Shown piece after piece: positions 1 to 6,773 of a stretch of DNA of 13,286 nucleotides (positions are counted from its first letter, which is position 1; each line of letters begins with the position of its first letter). The stretch lies in assembly GCA_947460065.1 (NCBI GenBank), contig CANHGF010000027.1:1-13286 (forward strand), read 5' to 3'. The notes under the pieces were generated by a model, which saw nothing but the letters and a program-made list of their open reading frames with translations, ran no database searches and had not been told where the DNA came from. The DNA comes from Comamonadaceae bacterium (lineage in GTDB: Bacteria; Pseudomonadota; Gammaproteobacteria; Burkholderiales; Burkholderiaceae_C). Position numbers and translations under genes: made by a program.

Positions 1-96
1 CTGGCCTTGGCCACCAATGACATGCGGCGCTTTCAGATGAGCGAGATCGAGCGTTTTCGCGCCGTCGCCGCATCGGCCGGGATCAAGCCCCAATAA
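1..96 (+). CDS. C-terminal end of a probable Bug-family (tripartite tricarboxylate transporter) substrate-binding protein, partial
   Basis: Frame 1 is open from the left edge to a TAA at 94-96 and gives 31 residues ending in SEIERFRAVAASAGIKPQ. A closing segment of the form 'E-[IL]-x-R-[FW]-x-x-V-x-x-[AS]-A-G-I-K' is typical of the last helix of Bug receptors, the periplasmic proteins that bind carboxylates for TTT-type transporters or for signalling. The gene ends 10 nt before the next start codon, so it is probably co-transcribed with the SDR that follows. Only the tail is visible, so the call rests on this short pattern and the context. Another protein with a similar amphipathic C-terminus cannot be excluded. 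Confidence 0.55.
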   Translation: MALATNDMRRFQMSEIERFRAVAASAGIKPQ

Positions 97-106
97 GGAC
101 CAGGCG

Positions 107-907
107 ATGAGCGATCCGGCATCGATGCATTGGGTCGGCAAGGCCGCAGTGGTCACCGGTGGTGCCAGGGGCCAGGGCGCCTGCGTGGCCCGGCTTCTGG
201 CGCAGGCCGGTGCCAGGGTCTATGTGCTCGATGCCCTGCCGCCCGAGGATGCGGCCTGGGCGCAACTGCATCAGCAGGTGCAGGGTCTGCGAGGCCAGGT
301 GGTGGTGGTTCACGGTGACGTCGCCAGCGAGTTGGATTGGGCCGCATTGGCCCGGCAGATCGCTCAGGCGGACCTGCCCTTGCAGGGATTGGTCAACAAC
401 GCCGGCATCACCGGTCCGCGGGCGCCGGTCACACAGACCACGCTGGAGAACTGGCAGCGCGTGATGGCCACCAACCTGACCGGCAGCTTTTTAGGCATCC
501 AAACCATGGCCCCGCTGATGGGACGCGGCGCGGCCATCGTCAATGTGTCTTCAACGGTGGGCATGACGGGCTATTTTTCGGCCGCCTACAGCACCAGCAA
601 ATGGGCCTTGCGCGGCCTGACTCGCAGCGCTGCGATGGAACTTGGCCCCAAGGGTATCCGCGTCAACTGCATCTGTCCGGGCGTGGTCGATACCGAGATG
701 GTGCGCAATTACCCAGCGCTGGTGGAGACGCTGCAGGGGCTCATTGCCCTGCAGCACATGGCCCAGCCCGAGCAACTGGCCGATGTGATGTTTTTTTTGC
801 TCGGTCCGCAGTCGGCCTACATCACGGGTGCTGACCTGGCAGTCGATGGCGGCGTGACCGGCACCGGCATCTATTGGCCCGTGGGCCGCAGCCTGGGGGT
901 GATCTGA
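107..907 (+). CDS. SDR-family NAD-dependent oxidoreductase
   Basis: This 266-residue classical short-chain dehydrogenase/reductase has a Rossmann fold and is probably cytoplasmic. The cofactor motif TGGARGQG is at residues 17-24. An Asp at the end of the second strand (D42, in VYVLD) favours NAD(H) over NADP(H). The NNAG motif is at 97-100. The catalytic tetrad is N123, S149, Y161 and K165 (YSTSK), and CPG follows in the substrate-loop region. Length is normal for the family. The ATG at 107 has AAGGA about 7 nt upstream, just after the stop of the preceding Bug-like gene. The tail TGTGIYWPVG lies beyond the usual VDGG end and may contribute to the active-site lid or oligomer contacts. The substrate is unknown; a secondary alcohol or hydroxyacyl-CoA is likely from context. 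A run of eight T at 791-798 is in frame (Met-Phe-Phe-Leu). Confidence 0.93.
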   Translation: MSDPASMHWVGKAAVVTGGARGQGACVARLLAQAGARVYVLDALPPEDAAWAQLHQQVQGLRGQVVVVHGDVASELDWAALARQIAQADLPLQGLVNNAGITGPRAPVTQTTLENWQRVMATNLTGSFLGIQTMAPLMGRGAAIVNVSSTVGMTGYFSAAYSTSKWALRGLTRSAAMELGPKGIRVNCICPGVVDTEMVRNYPALVETLQGLIALQHMAQPEQLADVMFFLLGPQSAYITGADLAVDGGVTGTGIYWPVGRSLGVI

Positions 908-946
908 CAAGCGATTTCGATTCAAAGGACACGCAAGAGGTTCGGC

Positions 947-974
947 GCACCGCGCCATGACGTGGGCACGGTGC
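947..974. promoter_or_regulatory. Imperfect inverted repeat in the leader (possible operator or 5'-UTR hairpin)
   Basis: GCACCG (947-952) pairs with CGGTGC (969-974). After one C/A mismatch, GCC (954-956) pairs with GGC (965-967), leaving an 8-nt loop, ATGACGTG. No T-tract follows, so it does not look like an intrinsic terminator. Its place 54 nt before the receptor start fits an operator or leader hairpin, but a dyad of this size can occur by chance in GC-rich DNA. Confidence 0.35.
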
Positions 975-1015
975 TTATCTAGCAGGGACGTCGTCATTCA
1001 ATTGGCATGAAAGGC

Positions 1016-1021
1016 AAGGAG
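1016..1021 (+). promoter_or_regulatory. Shine-Dalgarno AAGGAG that fixes the start of the receptor gene
   Basis: AAGGAG ends 6 nt before the ATG at 1028. The in-frame ATG at 1007 lies upstream of this site and has no comparable ribosome binding site. Starting at 1028 also gives a clean signal peptide. Confidence 0.8.
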
Positions 1022-1027
1022 ACTTCA

Positions 1028-2257
1028 ATGAAGCACACAAGCAAATGGAAGCAGTGGACCGGCGCAGCGCTGCTTGGCGCAGCCGCTCTGGCCAGCGGCA
1101 CGGTGGCCGCGCAAAACATCAAGATCGGCGCCATCAACCCCTACAGTGGCCCCTTGGCCCTGTACGGCACCGAAGTCACCCGCGGCTACGAGCTGGCGGT
1201 CGATCGCATCAATGCCAGCGGCGGCTTGCTGGGCAGGAGGGTTGAGCTGGTGCGCGGTGACGCGTCCAACCCGCAGCAGGGCATCGCCACCGTTGAGCAG
1301 CTGGCCGTCAAGGACAAGGTGGACATGTACATGGGCACCTATATCAGCGGTATCTCGCTGACGGCCAGCGATGCGGCCATGCGCTACAACAAGCTGTACT
1401 GGGAAACCAATGCGGTGGCGGTCAACCTCACCGAGCGCGGCCTGCCCAACTTCATCCGCAGCGGCCCTGACGGCAATGCGTTCGCGGTGACCTCGGTCAA
1501 CGTGATCCGCAACCTGATCGCGCCCAACCTCAAGAAGGACATCAAGGGCCTGAAGGTCTGGATCGAGCACGAGGACTCGATTTATGGCACCGGTATCGCC
1601 CAGGTGCAGCGCAAGCTCCTGACCGATGCGGGTGCTCAGGTCGTCGGCGTAGGCGCCCACCCGGCGCGCACCATCGACCTCAATGACTCGGTGCTGCGTG
1701 CCAAGCAGGCTGCGCCCGACGTGGTGGTGCAGACTGGCTACGTGCCCGACGGCAACCTGCTGCTGCGCACCATCCGTGAGCAGGGCTTCAAGCCCGGCGC
1801 GATCCTGATGGTGGGCACTGGCGACACCCCCGAGACGCTGGAGGCTATCGGCGCCGGCTACCTCGAGGGCATTTTGGTGATCGGCTATCCGCGTCACGAC
1901 ATCACCGAGACCTTCGGTCCCGGCCAGGGCGCCTATCTCGCGGCCTACCGTGCCAAGTACAAGGCCGATCCGATCGCGCCGCAAGGCATGGCTGCCTATT
2001 CGGGCGCGATGATCATGGCCGAGGCGGTCAAGGCCGCTGGCAGCCTCGATCCTGAGAAGGTGCGTGCGGCCGCCGCCGCCCTGGACAAGCCCGAAAGCAC
2101 CTACCCCTCGGGCTTTGGTGCCAAGTTCGACAAGAACATGCAAAACACCCGCGCCTGGTTCACCGCCTCGCAGTGGCAAGGCGGCAAGATGGTGACGGTG
2201 TTCCCGCAGAACGCGGCCTTGCCGGGCGTGGGCGTCAAGCCGCTGGCGCGTCCCTGA
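1028..2257 (+). CDS. ABC transporter periplasmic substrate-binding protein, HAAT/LivK-like (Peripla_BP_6)
   Basis: This 409-residue protein is the probable periplasmic receptor of the LivHMGF-type system encoded downstream. The N-terminus has a Sec signal: basic residues K2, K6 and K8, a hydrophobic core at about 11-24, and a likely cut after VAA at residue 28. The mature protein opens with NIKIGAINPYSGPLALYG, the first strand and ligand loop typical of type I periplasmic binding proteins of the leucine/amide/urea class. RGYELAVDRINASGGLLGR follows, another family hallmark. It is somewhat longer than E. coli LivK (about 370 residues), as many receptors for non-amino-acid ligands are. It has no lipobox Cys, so it should be soluble. 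Two enzyme genes separate it from the permeases. The ligand may be an organic or aromatic acid rather than leucine, but this is an inference from the neighbours. Confidence 0.92.
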   Translation: MKHTSKWKQWTGAALLGAAALASGTVAAQNIKIGAINPYSGPLALYGTEVTRGYELAVDRINASGGLLGRRVELVRGDASNPQQGIATVEQLAVKDKVDMYMGTYISGISLTASDAAMRYNKLYWETNAVAVNLTERGLPNFIRSGPDGNAFAVTSVNVIRNLIAPNLKKDIKGLKVWIEHEDSIYGTGIAQVQRKLLTDAGAQVVGVGAHPARTIDLNDSVLRAKQAAPDVVVQTGYVPDGNLLLRTIREQGFKPGAILMVGTGDTPETLEAIGAGYLEGILVIGYPRHDITETFGPGQGAYLAAYRAKYKADPIAPQGMAAYSGAMIMAEAVKAAGSLDPEKVRAAAAALDKPESTYPSGFGAKFDKNMQNTRAWFTASQWQGGKMVTVFPQNAALPGVGVKPLARP

Positions 2258-2288
2258 GCGCTATGCCCTGCATGTGCATCCTCGCCGC

Positions 2289-2294
2289 AAGGAG
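2289..2294 (+). promoter_or_regulatory. Shine-Dalgarno AAGGAG for the hydroxyacid dehydrogenase gene
   Basis: AAGGAG ends 6 nt before the ATG at 2301. An upstream in-frame ATG at 2274 has no such site and would add nine non-conserved residues, so 2301 is chosen as the start. Confidence 0.8.
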
Positions 2295-2300
2295 CCTGGC

Positions 2301-3293
2301 ATGAAGGTCGCCTGTCTGGATGTCTGGGCCGAGGCGGTGCGCCGCGAGGTGCAGCGCGCTGCGCCTGCTGGCTGGCAGCTGCGCTTTGCCCAGTCCTACG
2401 ACGCGGCGCACCAGCAGGCCCTGGCCGCCGGGGCCCAGGCCTTGCTGCCCGGCTTTGCCCGGGTGGACGAGGCGCTGCTGGCGGCAGCGCCTGGTGTGCG
2501 CTGGGTGCACAAATGGGGCATAGGCATAGACGCTATCGACCTGGCGGCCCTGCGCCGCCGGGGCATAGGCCTGGCGATCACCGCCGGTGCCAACAGCCAG
2601 CCGGTGGCCGAAATGGCCCTGGCCTTGATGTTGGCGGTGTACCGCCGCATCCCTTATGTTAACCGCGTGATGCGCCTGGGCCAGTGGCCCACGCCCGAGA
2701 TGCGCGAGACCTGTTTCCAGATTCAGGGCAAGACGGTGGGGCTGTACGGCTTTGGCCAGATCGGCCAGCGCCTGGCGCAGCTGCTGCAGGGCTTTGAGGT
2801 GCAGATCCTCTACCACGACCTGCAGCTCGCACCGCCCGAGACCGAGGCCAGGCTGCGTGCGCGCCGCGTCGGCTTGGACGAGTTGCTGGCCAGCACCGAC
2901 ATCCTCAGTCTGCACGCGCCGCTGACCGAAGCAACGCGGCATGTGATCAACGCCCAGTCGCTGGCGAGCATGAAAGCCGGAGCGATCCTGATCAACACCT
3001 CGCGCGGCGGCCTGATCGACGAGGCTGCCTTGTGCGCCGCCTTGCAGTCGGGGCACCTGCGCGGCGCCGGCCTGGACGCCTTCGACCCCGAGCCACCGGC
3101 GCGTGACAACCCCTTGCTGGCGCTGGAGCAGGTGGTGGTGACGCCGCACGCCGGCGGCGGCGTGTTCGACAACGTCGTGCATGTGGCCCGCCACGCTTTT
3201 GGCAATCTGGCATGCTGGCAGCGTGGACAAGCAGTGACTGGGCCCGATCTGATTCTGGCGCCTTCAGCAAGGTCCGAAGGAGTGCAGGCATGA
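2301..3293 (+). CDS. D-isomer-specific 2-hydroxyacid dehydrogenase family protein
   Basis: This 330-residue NAD(P)-dependent dehydrogenase should interconvert a 2-oxo acid and the D-2-hydroxy acid in the cytoplasm. The cofactor domain has GFGQIG at 150-155, preceded by GKTVGLY, and an acidic D173 after the second strand, which favours NAD(H). The catalytic triad is complete: R235 in NTSRGGLIDE, E264 in LDAFDPEPP and H283 in TPHAGG. The substrate loop KWGIGID is at 71-77. These are the marks of the phosphoglycerate dehydrogenase/glyoxylate reductase superfamily; exact specificity cannot be read from the sequence. The gene lies 43 nt after the receptor gene, and its stop overlaps the next start by 4 nt (ATGA). 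This ties it to the HpcH-type aldolase and suggests the two act on the same 2-oxo acid. Confidence 0.92.
   Translation: MKVACLDVWAEAVRREVQRAAPAGWQLRFAQSYDAAHQQALAAGAQALLPGFARVDEALLAAAPGVRWVHKWGIGIDAIDLAALRRRGIGLAITAGANSQPVAEMALALMLAVYRRIPYVNRVMRLGQWPTPEMRETCFQIQGKTVGLYGFGQIGQRLAQLLQGFEVQILYHDLQLAPPETEARLRARRVGLDELLASTDILSLHAPLTEATRHVINAQSLASMKAGAILINTSRGGLIDEAALCAALQSGHLRGAGLDAFDPEPPARDNPLLALEQVVVTPHAGGGVFDNVVHVARHAFGNLACWQRGQAVTGPDLILAPSARSEGVQA
3277..3282 (+). promoter_or_regulatory. Shine-Dalgarno AAGGAG inside the end of the dehydrogenase gene
   Basis: AAGGAG ends 7 nt before the ATG at 3290. It supports that start over the upstream in-frame ATG at 3212, which would add 26 residues overlapping the dehydrogenase and unlike the aldolase family. 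Confidence 0.75.
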
Positions 3294-4108
3294 GCGACTT
3301 CCCCTTGTTGCGCAACCCGCTGGCCCAGACCCTGGCCGCTGGCGGTCTGGGCGTGGCGCTGATCGTGCAGAAGGTCGCCAGCGTGGACATCGCTCTGGCC
3401 GCGCGCAGCTGCGGCTGCGACGCCATCAGTCTGGACCTGGAGCATTCTGTAATTCCCGAGTCGGCCGCGGCGCAGATCTGCGTCACGGCGCTGTATGCGG
3501 GTGTTACGCCGCTGGTGCGCGTGCCCAGCCTGGACGGTCACTACGCCAACCGCCTGCTCGATGCCGGTGCCCTGGGCATCATCGCGCCGCATGTGGAAAA
3601 CGCCGAGCAGGCCCGCGCCGTGGTGCGCGCCTGCAAGTTCGCGCCCGAGGGCGAGCGCTCGGCCGCGGGTAACTGGCCGCATGTGGGCTACCGCCCCGGC
3701 AGCGACGCGCGTGCGCTGCGCCAGGCCTTCAATGCCGCCACCACCGTGGTGGTGATGCTCGAGTCACCCGAGGCGGTGGCGCGGGCCGACGAGATTGCGG
3801 CCGTGCCGGGCGTAGACATCTTGCATATCGGCACTGTGGATTTGTGCGATGCCCTCGGCCGACCGGCTGAGTACGGTCACCCGGAGGTGATGGCTTGCCA
3901 CGAGCGCGTCATCCGGGCCTGCCAGCGCCACGGCAAGGTGGCCGGCGCCGGTGGCCTGGCGCATACGCCGGCCCTGGTGCGCCAGGTCGTCGGCATGGGA
4001 GCGCGTTTTGTGACGGCGGGCGTAGAGTGGGATTTGATGATGGCCGGCGTGCGCCAGCGCGTGTCTGGCTTGCGAGAGGTGTTTGACAGCCTGGACGACA
4101 ACCAATGA
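3290..4108 (+). CDS. HpcH/HpaI aldolase/citrate lyase family protein
   Basis: This 272-residue TIM-barrel lyase has length and motifs like the class II, metal-dependent HpaI/GarL aldolases. These cleave 4-hydroxy-2-oxo acids to pyruvate (or a related oxo acid) plus an aldehyde. Visible marks are DLEHS at 49-53 (H52 at the catalytic position), VRVPS at 76-80 with R77, DAGALGIIAPHVENAEQA at 91-108, the EGERS turn at 120-124, and the probable metal ligands E158 (MLESPEAV) and D184 (HIGTVDLCDALG). The usual IGPxDL segment reads IGTVDL, replacing the conserved proline. ATGA overlap with the 2-hydroxyacid dehydrogenase implies coupled translation and a shared oxo-acid intermediate. The gene ends 7 nt before livH. 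A malyl-CoA/citryl-CoA lyase-like activity is an alternative, less favoured because the protein lacks the extra length of those enzymes. Confidence 0.88.
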   Translation: MSDFPLLRNPLAQTLAAGGLGVALIVQKVASVDIALAARSCGCDAISLDLEHSVIPESAAAQICVTALYAGVTPLVRVPSLDGHYANRLLDAGALGIIAPHVENAEQARAVVRACKFAPEGERSAAGNWPHVGYRPGSDARALRQAFNAATTVVVMLESPEAVARADEIAAVPGVDILHIGTVDLCDALGRPAEYGHPEVMACHERVIRACQRHGKVAGAGGLAHTPALVRQVVGMGARFVTAGVEWDLMMAGVRQRVSGLREVFDSLDDNQ

Positions 4109-4115
4109 GGAGACC

Positions 4116-5006
4116 ATGGACCAACTATTGAACGTGCTGGTGATCGGCCTGCTGCTCGGGGGCGTCTACGGCCTTGTCAGCGTGGGCCTGAACCTGATCT
4201 TTGGCACCGTGCGCATCGTCAACTTCGCCCAAGGTGAGTTGGTGATGTTCGGCATGTACGGGGGCTACTACGCTTACAACATCCTCGGGCTGAGTCCCTA
4301 CCTCTCGGTGTTCATCGTGGCGCCGGCGGTGGGCTTGCTGGGGGTGCTGATCCAGCGCCTGGTGATCCAGCCGCTGCACAACGAATCGAACATGCAGATC
4401 TTCGCCACTTTTGGCCTCTTGATGCTGTTCCAGAACATTATGCTGGCCTTCACCCGGGGCGAGGCGCGCAGCGTGGGGGGCGACTTCGGCGCCCAGGTGA
4501 TCGAGATGGGCGACATCAAGATCGGCACGGTGCGGTTGCTGACCTTTGTGATCACCACCGCCATCACCATCGGCCTGCACTTCTGGCTGACCCGCACCAT
4601 GGTGGGCAAGTCGGTACGCGCCGTGACCCAGGACAAGCGCGCCGCCCGCACCGTCGGGATCAATGTGGAAAAAACCTTCCTCATGACCTTTGGCATCGGC
4701 TCTGCGCTGGCGGGTCTGGCCGGCGTGATGCTCACGCCGATTTACTCCATCACGCCGGGCGTCGGCGGCAACTTCATCCTGGCGGCTTTTGCCGTGGTGG
4801 TGCTCGGTGGCTTGGGCAGCGTCTGGGGCGCTTACCTGGGCGGGTTGATCGTCGGCGTGGTCGAGGCCCTGGCCGGCTACTACATCGACCCGGCACTGCG
4901 CCACGCTATTTGGTTCCTGATCTTTCTGGTGGTATTGATCATTCGTCCGGCCGGCCTGCTGGGGCAGGTGGGCGCTGAGGAGGTGGGTTTCCGTGAACAA
5001 AACTGA
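4116..5006 (+). CDS. livH: HAAT-family ABC transporter inner-membrane permease, LivH type
   Basis: This 296-residue, very hydrophobic protein is one half of the membrane channel of the branched-chain amino acid/HAAT importer. The opening helix is followed by GLNLIFGTVRIVNFAQGEL (24-42), the clearest LivH signature. The cytoplasmic coupling loop RAVTQDKRAARTVGIN is at 168-183 and should contact the ATPases. A glycine-rich segment VVVLGGLGSVWGAYLGG follows, and the C-terminus has the usual IIRPAGLLG. About eight membrane segments are expected. The start is the ATG at 4116, preceded by GAGGAG with a short 3-nt spacing; an upstream in-frame ATG at 4083 lies inside the aldolase gene and is less likely. 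The gene overlaps livM by 14 nt. The symbol denotes family resemblance; the cargo need not be leucine. Confidence 0.93.
   Translation: MDQLLNVLVIGLLLGGVYGLVSVGLNLIFGTVRIVNFAQGELVMFGMYGGYYAYNILGLSPYLSVFIVAPAVGLLGVLIQRLVIQPLHNESNMQIFATFGLLMLFQNIMLAFTRGEARSVGGDFGAQVIEMGDIKIGTVRLLTFVITTAITIGLHFWLTRTMVGKSVRAVTQDKRAARTVGINVEKTFLMTFGIGSALAGLAGVMLTPIYSITPGVGGNFILAAFAVVVLGGLGSVWGAYLGGLIVGVVEALAGYYIDPALRHAIWFLIFLVVLIIRPAGLLGQVGAEEVGFREQN
4977..4985 (+). promoter_or_regulatory. Strong Shine-Dalgarno GAGGAGGTG before a GTG start
   Basis: GGAGG at 4979-4983 ends 9 nt before a GTG at 4993. It lies inside the end of livH and marks GTG as the start of livM, where no ATG is available at a suitable distance. 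Confidence 0.75.
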
Positions 5007-6033
5007 TCGTCAATCCCCGCCGCCCCAGGTGGCCTCCGAGGTCTCGGGTCTGCAGTCCGGGGGCACCGCGCTCGGCCGCTATCTGGCCCTGATGGCCCTG
5101 GCCGGCGCGCCCCTGGTGTTCCTGGCCAAGGACCCCTACTGGCTCAACATCATCGCCTTCACCTACCTGATGGGGGGGCTGGCCGCATCTTGGAACATCA
5201 TCGGTGGCTTCGGCGGGCAGTTCTCGCTGGGCCACGGCGTGTTCTTTGGCATCGGCGCCTACGTCACGGCCATTGCCACCAGCCGCTACGGGCTTTCACC
5301 CTGGCTGGTCATGGTGCCGGCGGCGGTGCTGGCGGCGCTGGTGGCCATGCTGATCTCCTGGCCGACCTTTCGGCTGCGCGGGCCCTTCTTTGCGATTGCC
5401 ACCATGGCCTTCAACGAGGTGGCCTTTGTGCTGGCCAACCACTTCGACAGCTTCACCGGTGGGCCGCGCGGCATCATGATTCCCTTCAAGGCGGGTTTTG
5501 CCAATATGATTTTTCGCGAGCGCTGGCAGTACGCGGTGTTGATGTTTGTTTTCGTGGCGCTGGTGGTGGGCATCACCGTCTGGCTGCGCCGCAGTCGGCT
5601 GGGCTACTACCTGCTGGCCGTGCGCGAGGACGAGGACTCTGCCCGCGCTTCGGGCATCAATGTGCTGTCCGTCAAGCTTCAGGGCATGGCGCTCAGCGCC
5701 TTCCTCACCGCCATCGGCGGCACCTTGTTCACCATGTACCTGCGCTTCATCGACCCGCCCACTCTGTTTACCTTGCAGGACGTGGGCGTGAAGTTTGCGC
5801 TGCTCTCGCTCATTGGCGGTGTGGGCACGATAGCCGGGCCGCTGCTCGGCGCAGCGCTCATCGTGCCTTTTGAGAACTTCTTGCGCGCCGAATTGGCCGA
5901 TGCGCTGCCTGGCATGAACCTGGCCATCCTGGGCCTGCTCATGGTGCTGGCTGCCCTGTTCATGAAGCGCGGCGTGGTCGGTGCCTTCGAGGACCTGCTG
6001 CGCAAGATCAAGGGTAAGAAAGGAGGCCAGTGA
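4993..6033 (+). CDS. livM: HAAT-family ABC transporter inner-membrane permease, LivM type
   Basis: This 346-residue second permease subunit starts at GTG (4993) with a strong ribosome binding site and overlaps livH by 14 nt. A polar N-terminal tail of about 28 residues precedes the first membrane helix. GGQFSLGHGVFFGIGAY at 74-90 is the LivM signature, and FRLRGPFFAIATMAF at 126-140 is also typical. The cytoplasmic coupling loop REDEDSARASGIN spans 211-223. A conserved ALLSLIGGVGTIAGPLLGA stretch follows, and the protein ends in a basic tail (KKIKGKKGG-like). It should pair with LivH and bind the LivG and LivF ATPases. The family member in E. coli is about 80 residues longer because of an N-terminal extension; this length is the common bacterial form. 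The stop shares one base with the livG start. Confidence 0.93.
   Translation: MNKTDRQSPPPQVASEVSGLQSGGTALGRYLALMALAGAPLVFLAKDPYWLNIIAFTYLMGGLAASWNIIGGFGGQFSLGHGVFFGIGAYVTAIATSRYGLSPWLVMVPAAVLAALVAMLISWPTFRLRGPFFAIATMAFNEVAFVLANHFDSFTGGPRGIMIPFKAGFANMIFRERWQYAVLMFVFVALVVGITVWLRRSRLGYYLLAVREDEDSARASGINVLSVKLQGMALSAFLTAIGGTLFTMYLRFIDPPTLFTLQDVGVKFALLSLIGGVGTIAGPLLGAALIVPFENFLRAELADALPGMNLAILGLLMVLAALFMKRGVVGAFEDLLRKIKGKKGGQ
6021..6026 (+). promoter_or_regulatory. Shine-Dalgarno AGGAGG for livG
   Basis: AGGAGG ends 6 nt before the ATG at 6033 and only 3 nt before an in-frame GTG at 6030. The spacing favours ATG 6033, which overlaps the livM stop by one base (TGATG). Confidence 0.75.
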
Positions 6034-6773
6034 TGAGCCAGGCCTTGCTACAGACGCGCGGTGCGAGCAAGCACTTCATGGGCCTCAAAGCCGTCGACGA
6101 TGTGTCCCTGTCGGTCAAAAAGGGCGAGGTGGTCAGCATCATCGGCCCCAATGGCGCTGGCAAGACCACCTATTTCAACCTGCTCACCGGGCAGCTGGCC
6201 CCGACCTTGGGCGAGGTGTCCTTGCGCGGGCAGACCATCAATGCCCTGCCGCCGCATGAGCGGGCCAAGCTGGGCATGGGCCGCACCTTCCAGATCGTCA
6301 AGCCGCTCATTGCCCTGTCGGCCCTTGAAAACGTGATGGTCGGCGCCTTCCTGCAGCATGCGCGTATGGCCGATGCGCGTGACCGCGCGATGGCTGTTCT
6401 TACCCGCGTGGGCCTCGGTGCCCATGCCAAACGCCGCGCCGGCGACCTGACGCTGAGCGAACGGCGACGCCTGGAAGTGGCGCGGGCGCTGGCCCTTGGT
6501 CCCGAAATTGTTCTGCTCGACGAGGTCATGGCCGGGCTCAACCAGAGCGAGACAGGTCGCTGCATCGACCTGCTGCGCAGTCTGCATGAAGAAGACGGGC
6601 TGACCTTTCTCATCATCGAGCACAACCTGAAGGTGGTGCGGGCTTTTTCCGAGCGGGTCATCGTGCTCGACCGCGGCCGGCTGATTGCCGAGGGCACGGC
6701 CGAAGACATCTTGAGTTCACCAGAGGTGGTGAAGGCATATCTGGGCGAGGGGCACCAATGGACACCATCCTGA
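6033..6773 (+). CDS. livG: HAAT-family ABC transporter ATP-binding protein, LivG type
   Basis: This 246-residue cytoplasmic ATPase drives the LivHM importer. Walker A GPNGAGKTT is at 38-46, the Q-loop glutamine is Q87 (GRTFQIVKPL), Walker B with the catalytic glutamate is IVLLDE at 159-164, followed by VMAGLN in the D-loop region, and the switch histidine is H197 (IIEHNL). The C-terminal EGTAEDILSSPEVVKAYLGEG is the usual Liv ending. The ABC signature is unusual: where LSYGQQ or LSGGQ is expected, residues 139-144 read LTLSER before RRLEVARAL. Related HAAT ATPases also have altered signatures here, so the protein is probably active. It overlaps livF by 16 nt, so the two ATPases are likely translated together and form a heterodimer. 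Confidence 0.93.
   Translation: MSQALLQTRGASKHFMGLKAVDDVSLSVKKGEVVSIIGPNGAGKTTYFNLLTGQLAPTLGEVSLRGQTINALPPHERAKLGMGRTFQIVKPLIALSALENVMVGAFLQHARMADARDRAMAVLTRVGLGAHAKRRAGDLTLSERRRLEVARALALGPEIVLLDEVMAGLNQSETGRCIDLLRSLHEEDGLTFLIIEHNLKVVRAFSERVIVLDRGRLIAEGTAEDILSSPEVVKAYLGEGHQWTPS

Larger units (their letters stand above)
908..1027 (+). other. 120-bp intergenic leader upstream of the transporter receptor gene
   Basis: This is the longest gap between genes in the window and contains no credible small ORF. It is the most natural place for the promoter and operator of the transport/catabolism run that follows. It holds an imperfect dyad (947-974), a GACGTC palindrome (987-992) and the ribosome binding site of the next gene. 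I could not find a convincing sigma70 -35/-10 pair. There is no hairpin plus T-run, so read-through from the upstream SDR is possible. Confidence 0.5.

Noticed and set aside
971..980. TTATCT as a possible -10 promoter element in the leader
   Set aside because: No acceptable -35 hexamer is seen 16-18 nt upstream, and a single -10-like hexamer is weak evidence.
1007..1027. Upstream ATG as the start of the receptor gene
   Set aside because: It lies before the AAGGAG at 1016-1021 and would put MKGKETS ahead of a normal signal peptide; the ATG at 1028 fits the ribosome binding site spacing.
1025..2179. A 384-codon open frame on the - strand opposite the substrate-binding protein
   Set aside because: It mirrors the receptor codons, has no recognisable domain and no ribosome binding site, and the + strand gene has a clear signal peptide and family motifs.
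2235..3230. A 331-codon open frame on the - strand opposite the hydroxyacid dehydrogenase
   Set aside because: The composition is that of an antisense shadow, and the + strand product has a full catalytic triad and cofactor motif.
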